Shown piece by piece: positions 34,001-42,963 of a stretch of 42,963 bases of DNA. Position numbers and translations under genes: made by a program. The notes beneath the pieces were generated by a model that was not told the DNA's origin, searched no databases, and saw nothing but the letters and a program-made list of their open reading frames with translations. Position 1 is the first letter of the stretch, and each line of letters starts with the position of its first letter. This DNA is from Microthyrium microscopicum (Eukaryota > Ascomycota > Dothideomycetes > Microthyriales > Microthyriaceae): positions 12,560 to 55,522 of the forward strand of contig MU004233.1 in the NCBI GenBank assembly GCA_010405405.1, given 5' to 3'.

Positions 34001-35660
34001 TATTATATATAAAAACTCTATATTAATCTTTAAATTAGTAAGTACTTAATTATTTAGAATTTAATAGTTTCTAGCTTCTTTAAGTAATATATTATCTTAG
34101 GTATTTCTTCTATTAACTAAAAAATTCTAATCTTACTATATTTTAGATATATTATCTTCTAGATATTTCTAGCGAATTATTAGTAATTTATATTATTTCT
34201 ACTATTTAATAGTATTATTATTAATAACTATTATAAATAATAATAAGTCTTTATAAAGATACTCTCTAGTCTCTTCTAATAAGTTTACTACTATAGAACT
34301 AAGTTATAATATACTAAAGCGCACTTTACTTACTAGTACTTTAGCTATTATATTCTCTAAATTATAATTAGAGTAGAAACGTACTTTACTAAATAATAAC
34401 TTATTATCTATCTAGCTAATTACCCCTTAATCTATTATATTATATTAAATCTTTAATCTATATATATATACCTTTAAGATATAGTTAATTAGACCTAGAA
34501 TATACTTTACTACTATTAATTTTATAAATCTCTTTACTATTTACTTAATAATCTTATAATACTACTTAGCTATATTTTCTATATTTTTTTTATATATTTT
34601 TCTATTTTCTAATAACTTAGTAATTCTTTCTACTTTCTTGTATATAGCTTTATATAATATTAATATGCGCCTAAGCGTAATAATAGCTAATAAACGTAAA
34701 GTAAATAATAATAAATTTTTCTATTTACTATCTTTTTTTAAACTAATAATTATAATTATAGTAATAAAAACACTCTTATATATAATACTACTAATATTAT
34801 AATCTAATAAAGCTAGAAATAAATCTAAAACTAAACTATTTAATTTTTTTCTTTTCTCTTTTAATTCTATTTTTATATCTTTATCTTTATTCTTATTTAT
34901 AAACTCTATATTTATTAAATTATTATTTACTTCTCTACTTAGTAATATACTTAATAAGTCCTAGATATTCTTAAGTAGTATATCTTATCTTTTAGTTAAC
35001 TTAAAGTCTAGCCTTACTTTCTTCTCTTTAGTAAGATTTTAATACTTTTTTTAGCTTTCTTTATTAGATATAGTTAGCTTAAGCTATTCTTCTTTATATA
35101 TACGCTAAATAAATTAAATAATTTATAACTAAATATTACTATATCTTTAAATTGTTTTAGCTAATTATTAAACTAGTATTAGCTTTCTAGCTTTATCTTT
35201 ACTATTACTACTAAAAATCTTTTAATTAATTATTTTAAGTACTATTTAACTAATAATATTTTTTTATAAATTCTTAATAGTATTTTAGATAACTCATTAA
35301 ACTAATTTACTAATTTTTATAAGTTTAGCCTCTATTTAGACGTTAATAGATTATATAAAACTAATTAGCTACGTTTATTTATATAATTATAAAATTCATA
35401 CCTATTTTATATACTTAATTTATATATTAGCTTCTAGATAGCTTATTATACTCTCTATATTAATTAATTCCTTATATTAGTTTTCTTATTTTCTTTACTA
35501 AGTTACTAATACTTAACGTTAAATTATTTCGTACTTAGAATATAGCTAAGCTGCTTGCTAGGCGTTTAGTAGTTAATAGACTTTAATAATTTAGTCCTAA
35601 GGTAGCTACGTAAAGATCTTTTAATAATAAATATTATTTCTCTATAGATAATACTAATTT
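31080..35660 (-). pseudogene. RecQ-type DNA helicase relic (telomere-linked/transposon type)
   Basis: The minus strand holds a helicase of about 1,500 codons. In order: an N-terminal conserved part (35,660-34,100, with a frame change near 35,040) and a charged coiled-coil-like part (33,600-33,200). Then come Walker A, Thr-Lys-Gly-Asn-Lys-Ser-Leu-Leu-Phe (32,773-32,747); an Arg-Tyr-Arg-Asp-Leu block (about 32,655-32,642); motif II, Asn-Lys-Tyr-Tyr (32,494-32,483), where RIP of Asp-Glu-Cys-His is expected to give just this; and Ile-Val-Ile-Leu-Leu-Leu (32,389-32,372), from Thr-Ala-Thr-Leu-Pro-Pro. Motif IV is near 32,150, motif V near 32,030-31,989 and motif VI near 31,945-31,905. A former Cys-rich zinc region lies at 31,800-31,690. 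Stops are TAA/TAG. Known relatives are RecQ-like helicases at fungal chromosome ends and in repeats. Ends are approximate; the assignment of the core is firm. Confidence 0.8.
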
Positions 35661-36359
35661 AATATATTTCGTTATATTTTAATTATCTAATAGCCTTATT
35701 TATTTAAATTAATCTAGCTATACTTAATTTAATAATACTCTTAAATATAAATTACTTAGCCTTTATATATATATCTATACTTTAAGTATTTCTATCTATT
35801 ATAATAAATTAGAATCCTTAGAATTAGTAGATAAGTTTTAGTTAGAAATACTACTTTATTAATATTCTATACAAGTCCTATAACGAGTTATAGTTTCTAA
35901 ATAAGCTCTTTCTTAGTAGTTAGCAATAAGCTTTTATAGTATTTTTTAATATATCTAGAAAATAATATTAGTAGAACTATATAGCTATATTTAGAATAGA
36001 CTATAACTTTATATTATAGGTATTCCTTAAAGATTGCTTTAAAATAATTTATATTTATAATTTATAGATTCTAAATAGTAAAATAAGAAGTTCTTAAAAG
36101 TATATAGTTCGTCTTAGTAATATTATAGCATTTAGGCTTTATCTTATAAGTTAGATATAGTACGTAATCTTATTAAAAGCGGCGTACTTTTCTCTTTATA
36201 TAATAGCATATTACTAACTATACTTATTCTCTTAATTAATCTCTAGGCAAAGTTATATATACTATATTAACTTATAATTTTAATCTACTCTTCATTCTAA
36301 ATAATATACTACTAACTAGTATACTATAAAAGAGGGTTAAATCTAACTTATATATACTT
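35661..36359. other. 5' flank of the helicase relic, no gene seen
   Basis: AT-rich; it may still hold the true start of the helicase. GCGGCGTACTTTTCTC at about 36,179 is a small island of higher GC. Nothing else is identified. Confidence 0.4.
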
Positions 36360-36570
36360 CCTCTAGTATTTTTAAGTCTTTATCTTTTAATATTAATTTC
36401 TAACTACCTTCTAGGTAAACTAAGAGAATAATTAAGGTCTAATATAGCTCCTAAAGGAGCTAATACCTACCTAAATTAGGGTTTTTATTAATTTAATATT
36501 AAGTTAGTATTCTTTTTAATATTAAAAGGAAGTAGATATACTCTTACTTATTAGTTATCTTATTACTAAT
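36360..36570. repeat. 211-bp LTR-like direct repeat, left copy
   Basis: It starts CCTCTAGTATTTTTAAGTCT and ends at about GTTATCTTATTACTAAT. A second copy lies 1,121 bp to the right, with about nine in ten bases alike by eye and differences mostly C/T and G/A. The pair brackets a 910-bp interior that is mostly palindrome. Length and pairing suit LTRs of a short element such as a TRIM. The TG...CA ends expected of LTRs cannot be confirmed after RIP, and no target duplication was found. Confidence 0.8.
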
Positions 36571-36595
36571 TTTCCTACTATAATATAGAATAATA

Positions 36596-37291
36596 AAACT
36601 AAAATTAAGAAGGAATTACTTAAGTTAATATATAATAGCTTATAAAATTAGACTTTTACTAAATAAGCTAAGTTGCTTAAGCTAATAAATAATAGTTAGT
36701 ATTAATGCTTATAAAAGTAAAAAGAATATTAGTCCTACTTATATTACTCTTTACTATAAAGAGATAAAAAAGAGAGATAGCTATATTTATAGGCCTTATA
36801 TATTCTACTAAACCTTAATAAGCTAGGTATTAAGATTTAGTAGAATATTAAAGGATAGTATATATAATAATATAGTAACTCTTAATATAGGATTTAGATA
36901 TACTAAAACGAAATAGAATCTTTTAGTAATATAATAAATAATATTATAATAAAATCCTATTTCTAATATAATAAATAATATTATAATAGAAATAGGATCT
37001 TATTATAATATTATTTATTATATTACTAAAAGATTCTATTTCGTTTTAGCATATCTAAATCCTATATTAAGAGTTCTTATATTATTATATATAGTTAAGA
37101 ACATAACTATCTCTCTTTTTTATCTTTTTATAGTAGGGAGTAATATAAGTATAACTAATATTCTTTTTACTTTTATAGGCATTAATACTAACTATTATTA
37201 ATTAGCGTAAGCAACTTAGCTAGTCTAGTAAAGGTCTTATTTTATAAGCTATTATATATTAACTTAAGTAATTCCTTCTTAATTTTAGTTT
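36596..37291. repeat. 696-bp near-perfect palindrome
   Basis: The outer arms 36,596-36,780 and about 37,108-37,291 are reverse complements over roughly 185 bp (for example AAACTAAAATTAAGAAGGAA against TTCCTTCTTAATTTTAGTTT). The inner arms 36,877-36,963 and 36,989-37,075 pair without gaps around a 25-nt AT-only centre at 36,964-36,988. The left arm has about 65 extra bases (about 36,790-36,855) absent from the right arm. The few mismatches are mostly C/T or G/A. Such a structure could come from two inverted element copies or be a foldback (MITE-like) transposon. Confidence 0.93.
36800..36848. repeat. small hairpin inserted in the left palindrome arm
   Basis: ATATTCTACTAAACCTTA (36,800-36,817) and TAAGATTTAGTAGAATAT (36,831-36,848) pair over 18 bp with one mismatch and a 13-nt loop. 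The right arm of the large palindrome lacks this piece, so it was inserted into one arm or lost from the other. Its size and inverted ends suggest a tiny foldback element. Confidence 0.85.
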
Positions 37292-37480
37292 CCTTAGCTA
37301 GCTAAGCTATATATTAGTCTTACTTCTATTTAACCTATAGGTTAGTCCTACTCCTAATTTATTTATAAATTAATAGTACTTATAAACTTATTACTTATAA
37401 GGGGCAGTTTACTAATAATATATCTATGTTTACTTTAAGTTTATATTTTTTTTTTAGTTTATACCTTTAATCCTTAGTTT
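37292..37480. other. spacer between palindrome and right LTR-like repeat
   Basis: Includes an oligo-T run near 37,446-37,455. On the minus strand this is an A-rich tract next to the repeat edge. No gene is seen. Confidence 0.4.
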
Positions 37481-37690
37481 CCTCTAGTATTTTTAAGTCT
37501 TTATCTTTTAATATTAGACCCTAATTACCCTCTAGGTAAACTAAAAGAATAATTAAGGTCTAATATAGCTCCTAAAGAAGCTAATACCTACCTAAATTAG
37601 GATTTTTATTAATCTAATATTAAGTTAGTATTCTTTTTAATAATAAGAGGAAGTAGATATACTCTTACTTATTAGTTATCTCGTTACTAA
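37481..37690. repeat. LTR-like direct repeat, right copy
   Basis: It begins CCTCTAGTATTTTTAAGTCT and ends GTTATCTCGTTACTAAT, matching 36,360-36,570 nearly end to end. It keeps ACCCTAATTACCCTC where the left copy has TTTCTAACTACCTTC, and CTCG where the left has CTTA, so it is slightly less mutated. It could also be the 3' LTR of an element extending to the right, whose minus-strand frame is at 38,700-39,600. Confidence 0.8.
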
Positions 37691-38699
37691 TATATATTTC
37701 TTCTATATAAAGTATTACTTTATTTAATAATATAGTAGATAAAGATCTAGTACTTTATTAGTATATATATAATATAGTCTTTAATAGAAATATACTATTA
37801 CGTTAGATATAACTATCTTTTTATAAAGAAGTACTACTAGCTATACTCTAATTAATACCTATAATATATACCTAAGTTTATAATTAGCTTTAACCTATTA
37901 ATATAATACTATCTCTATAGATAGAAAACTTCTTAAAAAGATAAAAGAACTAAATATATAATAAGTATCTAGAGTAAGTAAAGTAATATACTTACTTTAC
38001 TATCCTAAGCGTAGTAATAATAAGTAAAAGTAAATATATTAAAAAATAACTATTAAAATAAATAGGAATACTAAAAGTAATTTCTACTATCTTAAAGTAG
38101 ATTAGTAAATAATAAAGTAAATTTAGGACTTACTTAAAGTATAGATTATAAGCTTAAATCTAGTAAAGGATAGCCTATAATACGCTTTTTATATTTTTAT
38201 TTTTATTAGTTATAATATATAAAATATAGGCTTACTATACTATATTCCTAAATATCCTAAATAAACTCTTAGTTTATTTTTAAAGTTGTTAATTATTACT
38301 AAGTAATAAGATAAATAGATATATAAGCTCTATAAGTTAAAAGTTTAACTACTTAGATTTTATAATATTTCTTTATAAATAAGCGTAACGACTAATTAGT
38401 AACTACTATAGCTAGTAATATATTTTTAGATATTAGTTAACTCTAAGCTACTCTTTTACTACTTAATTATTTAGTAGTTAGATATACGTTATAGTTATTA
38501 CTTCTACCTACTAGGGACTAGTACTTTTTAACTTAAGAAGAACGCTATTTAAATAAAAATATTTAGAAGTAGTTAATTAGCTTGCCTCTATATATTAATA
38601 AACTAATAATAATATTTATTAATATCTATTTATATTATCTAGTATATATTAATAGAAAGTATATTTCTATCTTTCTTATAATATACTACTAATTATATA
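37691..38699. other. no gene seen
   Basis: Very AT-rich; no array or motif is recognised. It may contain more of the decayed minus-strand frame that is clearer from 38,700. Confidence 0.35.
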
Positions 38700-39600
38700 T
38701 TAAGTAATAAAGTTTCTTTATTTTTTTAGAGGCTTTTATATTTACGTTCTTTTAATAATAATATTTACTACTTTAGATTAATAATATATACTAAGATTTC
38801 TATCTAAGGAAAAATTAGGTATATCTAAAGTATAACTACTAGCTAATAAATAATATAGTTAAATTACCTTAATAAGGCTATTTAGAGTCTTTACTTAATA
38901 AACTTAACCTTTCTAGAAAAGATATATACTTTATACTAAAGTAAAGAGTACGACCTCTATTATATATTAGGACTAACGTATTAGATATACTTATTAATAC
39001 TAGATTAAAGTAGGATTACTTTTTATAAATAGAAATACTCTTAGTAAAATTAAAAGCCTATAATTTATATAAGTTAATAATTCTATAACTTACTTATACT
39101 ATTTATATTATTCCTAATATAGTACTTATACTTCCTAAAGATATAGGGTACTACGTAGAATTATCTCTATATATAATAATAATAAGGCTATAATAATATT
39201 AGAAAGTCTTTATATAGCCTAGTTTAATTAAAGATTATAGTAGAAAATTATAATAGTTAGCTTTAGTTTTTAAGTAACCTTCCTCCTAATTACTAACTTA
39301 CTAGTATTTAGTTTAGATAGTATTTAAATAACATACTAATTTTTAACTAACTTTTCTTTATATTATAAAATATAAGCTTCTTTAATATATAGAATAACTT
39401 AATTACTATACTCTAGATTAAAGTATAACTACTACGTAAGTATAATAAGTTATATAGAACTATAGCCTTAGGAGAGTATTATTAGAAAAATAGGTAAAGA
39501 AAGAATAAGATTAGACTTAAAAGGTATATTAGAATTACTTTATTATAATTAGTAAGCTTATTTATAAAATAAAATCTCTAAATAAGGAGGTAATTAGTTA
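38700..39600 (-). pseudogene. decayed ~300-codon frame, unknown protein
   Basis: Not recognised. The minus strand reads as protein from about 39,600 to 38,750 with stops only TAA/TAG, and far fewer of them than the plus strand has over 38,760-39,110. Visible blocks include Tyr-Arg-Asp-Asn-Ser (about 39,160), Ser-Tyr-Arg-Ile-Ile-Asn-Leu-Tyr-Lys (about 39,085) and Tyr-Asn-Arg-Gly-Arg-Thr-Leu-Tyr-Phe (about 38,960). It is hydrophobic and Ser-rich. Lying right of an LTR-like repeat, it could be part of a retroelement, but no reverse transcriptase, protease or integrase motif was found. Confidence 0.42.
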
Positions 39601-40343
39601 TTATTAATAAGCCTATTATAGATAATAGTCTATAGTAGGCTATAACTAATAAAGAGTAGTAATATTATTTATATTCTATATATAGTATCTTTAGACAATA
39701 AGTAGTTATAGTATTTAGTATAACTAAAATACTAATTAATTAATAGTTAAAAACTATCTATATCGTTATAAATTAATCTAGCGCGATATAATATATTAAT
39801 ATAGAATATATTAATATTAAAGATATTAAGACTTTTTTTTAAAAGAAAAAAATTAATATAAAAAATACTTTACTATTTTAATCTTCTCTAAAAAGCGTAT
39901 TAGAGAAAGATAACTAATAAAGTATAATAAGATATCTCTAATAATAAATACTAAAGTATAAATAGTTATAAAGATTATTATAATATTATTACCTTAAAAG
40001 GGTTCTAATATTAATTAAGATTTACTAAGATACCCTTATAGTAATTTTACTAAGTATTAGTATAAATATACTACTTAATAAGCTTTATTATAGAAAGCTT
40101 TACTTGCTTAAGTAATATATAGTATTAAATAATACTACTTAGTAATAGAAAGACTTTATAGCTATCCTAGCTAGTTAATACTTATATATCTAGAAAATTA
40201 GACTAGGTTATAGAAATAGATTAAACTAGTAATCTTTACTAATTTTAGTTACCTTAAAGCTAAGTAATTATTAAATAGTACTTTTAAAAGTAACTATAAA
40301 TTATTATTTTTATTTTACTAAAATAAATATATATAATAAGTAA
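39601..40343. other. no gene seen
   Basis: AT-rich; oligo-T then oligo-A run at about 39,833-39,850. No frame is convincing. Confidence 0.35.
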
Positions 40344-40620
40344 AATAATATCTTAATTCCTTATATAAAGCATCTCCTTATAAAGAGTAGATACTTTAAT
40401 ATATTTATAATAAATAATATTTTAATCTTTTATATAAAGTATCTTCTTATAAAGAATAGATATCTTAATATATTTTAATAAATAATATCTTAATTCTTTA
40501 TATAAGATATTTCTTTATAAAGGATAGATACTTTAATATATTCTAATAAATAATATCTTAATCTCTTATATAAAGCATCTTCTTATTAAAGAGTAAATAC
40601 TTTAATATATTCTAATAGAT
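40344..40620 (+). repeat. 68-bp tandem array, four units
   Basis: AATAATATCTTAAT-like unit starts lie at 40,344, 40,413, 40,481 and 40,549 (periods 69, 68, 68). Each unit has TTATATAAAG, then a CATCTTCTTATAAAGAGTAG-like part and TACTTTAATATATT. It is unrelated to the motif-bearing arrays of the left half. Confidence 0.9.
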
Positions 40621-42029
40621 TATTTATAAAGTACGTACTATAAGGAAAATATTAAGTATTTTACTATAAAGTATTTTACTATATATATTCTCTTAAGTAG
40701 TTCTAAGAAAAGAATAGTATAGTAAGCTTTATATTTAAATTAAATAGCTATAAAAATATACTATATTAGAGAATATAGGATTAAGAAATAAAAAGAGCCT
40801 TTTAACTAAAAAGACTTACTTTATAATAGTAAGACATTATTTTTAAAGTAATACTTATTACTAGATTATTAATATTTAGTATAGTAAGACTATATAGATA
40901 TAAAACTACTATATAGTATAAGCTTAAATAATTACTATAAATTTTATATAATTTTTTACATTATATAAAATTTTTAGACTTTTTTTTATTTTCTATAAAA
41001 TAGCTAAAAAAATATTTAAGTCTTACTTACCTAGTTTTAGATATAATTATAAAATAGCTTAGAAAGACTTAAGTATATATACTACTTATTATATAAATTA
41101 GCTTAGTACTACTTAGATATAATAGCTAGATTAGAGTTATAGTCTCCTTTTTCCTTAATACTATAAAATCTTACTTTACTAAATCTTTTTTACTATAATT
41201 CTATTACTTAATTATATTAGTTATACTTAATTTAATAAGAAAAGATAAATTTATATATAATTTAGCTTTATAGAATTATTATATAGTAGTACTAACTATT
41301 TTAGTACTAATTTTATACTATTTTTTTTATTTTTTATATTTTTTATAGTATAGTATTTTATAATAGTAGGCTAGCTCTTTAAATATTTAAGTATAAATAC
41401 GTTTTATAAGATAATTAGTATCTATAAAGAATACTTACATTTTTAGTATTAGTAGTTTTACTAATTAGTAAGCTAAATAATATATATAATAGTTTAGTAT
41501 ATAAGCTAAAGAATATAAGCTTACTAAAACGTAACTTTACCTTATATAATATATATACAAAAGTCTAAAATACTCTATATTAATATCTTAAAGCTTATAT
41601 AATTATATTAGAAGCTAAATATTATTTTTAGGAATATAAATTAGTAATAAAGAAGTATTAAAAGACGTTATAGCTAAAAGAATAGAAGTTTTTATTAATT
41701 TAGACTTATTAGAAGTTAGTAAAGTAGTTATAAGTAAAAAAGATAATATACTAAAATAATATTATTTAGTAAGGAATTATACTCTTCTTACTACTAAGAT
41801 ATAATACCTAACTTAAAGAAATAATATATACTAAAGGAATAATACTATTAAAGAGATATTATAGCTAAGACTTATTTATAAAGTAATTTAGTAAGAAACT
41901 ACTACTACTAAGTTTTACTAAACTTTCTTATAGTTATAAATTCTTAACTATACTTTTATTTTTTTAAGAGAGAAGCTTTATAGTATTTATCCTAATTAAA
42001 ATCCTTATATAGTATTATTTTATTTATTA
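40621..42029. other. no gene seen
   Basis: AT-rich with several oligo-T runs (for example 40,980-40,992 and 41,330-41,345). Short minus- and plus-strand openings occur, but none is convincing. It adjoins the terminal satellite. Confidence 0.35.
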
Positions 42030-42963
42030 AAACTATTTTAAGAGAGATATTATAAGTATAGTTTACTTAAAGAATATTTCCTTACTAAATTTAGTAAGCT
42101 TCTTTATAAACTAATATTTTTACTTATAATATATCTTTATAACTATACTAAAATCTATATATAGCTTAAAGAATATTCCTTTACTTAGTAAGCTTTTTTA
42201 TAAACTAATATCTTTATCTATAATATATTTCTATAACTATACTAAAATCTATATATAGTTTAAAGAATATTCTCTTACTTAATAAGCTTCTTTATAAACT
42301 AATATTTTTATTTATAATATATTCTTATAATTATACTAAAATTTATATATAGTTTAAAGAATATTTCTTTATTTAGTAAGCTTTTTTATAAATTAATATC
42401 TTTATTTATAATATGTCTTTATAACTATATTAAAATCTATATATAGTTTAAAAAATATTCTCTTATTTAGTAAGCTTTCTTATAAACTAATATCTTTATT
42501 TATAATATATTTCTATAACTATACTAAAATCTATATATAGCTTAAAGAATATTCCCTTATTTAGTAAGCTTCTTTATAAACTAATATTTTTACTTATAAT
42601 ATATTTCTATAATTATACTAAAATCTATATATAGTTTAAAGAATATTCCTTTACTAAATCTAGTAAGCTTTTTTATAAATTAATATCTTTACTTATAATA
42701 TATTCTTATAACTATACTAAAATCTATATATAGCTTACTTTAGAAAAGATATTATAAGTATAGTTTTTCTAAAGAATATTCTTATATTAAATTTAGTAAG
42801 CTTCTTTATAAATTAATATCTTTACCTATAATATATACTTATAACTATACTAAAATCTATATATTGCTTACTTTAAGAGAGATATTATAAGTAAGTAGTC
42901 TTTATAAAGAATATTTTCTTACTAAATTTAGTAAGCTTTCTTACAAACTAATATCTTTACTTA
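42030..42963 (+). repeat. 94-bp satellite running off the right edge
   Basis: AGTAAGCT or its variant starts at 42,093, 42,187, 42,281, 42,375, 42,469, 42,563, 42,662, 42,795 and 42,930. The first five steps are exactly 94 bp, the next is 99, and the last two are 133 and 135. The longer units contain an extra GAGATATTATAAGTATAGT-like block, also present before the first unit. The best units include the perfect 18-bp palindrome CTTACTAAATTTAGTAAG (42,081-42,098 and 42,919-42,936), which the 94-bp units have partly lost. The array continues outside the window. Confidence 0.95.

Larger units (their letters stand above)
1..42963. other. RIP-mutated AT-rich block, no intact gene
   Basis: Seen directly: CpA and TpG are almost absent over the whole window while TpA is by far the commonest dinucleotide. 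Positions 1-300 hold 65 TpA against 3 CpA+TpG and 3 CpG by hand count. Every long frame is broken by TAA or TAG; TGA is very rare. Tandem copies differ by CA/TA and TG/TA changes, for example CTACAACC, CTATAACC and CTGCAACC at the same place in related repeats. Known: RIP in Pezizomycotina converts C to T, mainly at CpA, in duplicated DNA on both strands. Inference: the whole block is repeat DNA that went through RIP and is probably heterochromatic. The longest stop-free frames are only about 65 codons. Confidence 0.93.

Noticed and set aside
1-42963. A ciliate-type code in which TAA and TAG mean glutamine
   Set aside because: It would make many frames open, but the helicase has lost its catalytic residues (DEAH-box and TATLPP-like positions), which a functional gene would not. 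CpA/TpG depletion and C-to-T differences between tandem copies also point to RIP.
1-42963. Mitochondrial or plasmid DNA, because of the low GC
   Set aside because: No mitochondrial genes or rRNA are seen. CpA depletion, telomere-like words, Gypsy integrase and RecQ relics all fit nuclear repeats.
1-42963. CRISPR array
   Set aside because: The arrays have contiguous, fully repeated units with no unique spacers, and the genome is fungal in character.

Overview
The window looks like a silenced, gene-free block of nuclear DNA from a filamentous ascomycete (Pezizomycotina). Everywhere the sequence is starved of CpA and TpG and flooded with TpA. A hand count of positions 1-300 gives 65 TpA, 3 CpA+TpG and 3 CpG. 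That is the footprint of repeat-induced point mutation (RIP, C-to-T at CpA on both strands). No intact protein-coding gene is present. Reading frames can still be followed because the stops in them are almost all TAA or TAG, which RIP makes from CAA, CAG and TGG. I read the frames by eye, so their edges are approximate.

Layout. 1-6,836: a very large decayed frame on the minus strand, running off the left edge. 6,886-7,235: a 65-bp minisatellite. 8,330-9,536: a minus-strand frame of about 400 codons with a basic N-terminus and a Lys/Glu-rich C-terminus. 9,631-9,945 and 10,486-11,000: 57-bp and 98-bp minisatellites. 11,960-15,033 and 15,100-20,050: two more large minus-strand frames. 20,130-23,700: telomere-like 11-bp arrays, short duplications and a plus-strand Ty3/Gypsy integrase relic. 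24,035-29,880: a patchwork of small decayed frames on both strands, a 61-bp array, a tRNA-like relic and short tandem duplications.

From about 29,880 to the right end the DNA is even more AT-rich, and much of it has C far above G on the plus strand. Its main content is a minus-strand RecQ-type helicase of about 1,500 codons (31,080-35,660), the one large frame I can assign. Its Walker A, DEAH-like, TATLPP-like, V and VI motifs and a C-terminal Cys region can all be lined up, and the catalytic residues have been removed by exactly the changes RIP predicts. Then come a 696-bp near-perfect palindrome set between two 211-bp LTR-like direct repeats, another minus-strand frame, a 68-bp array and a 94-bp satellite that runs off the right edge.

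How it fits together. The same short motif, close to AACTRCAACCCTARG, recurs in four minisatellites with different unit lengths, as scattered single copies and as a hairpin. Its AACCCTAA form resembles the telomere repeat and TTAGGG-factor sites. With the telomere-like arrays and a helicase resembling telomere-linked RecQ helicases, this suggests a subtelomeric or similar heterochromatic block built from large mobile elements. The five big minus-strand frames, four of them unrecognised, are the best candidate for something undescribed.
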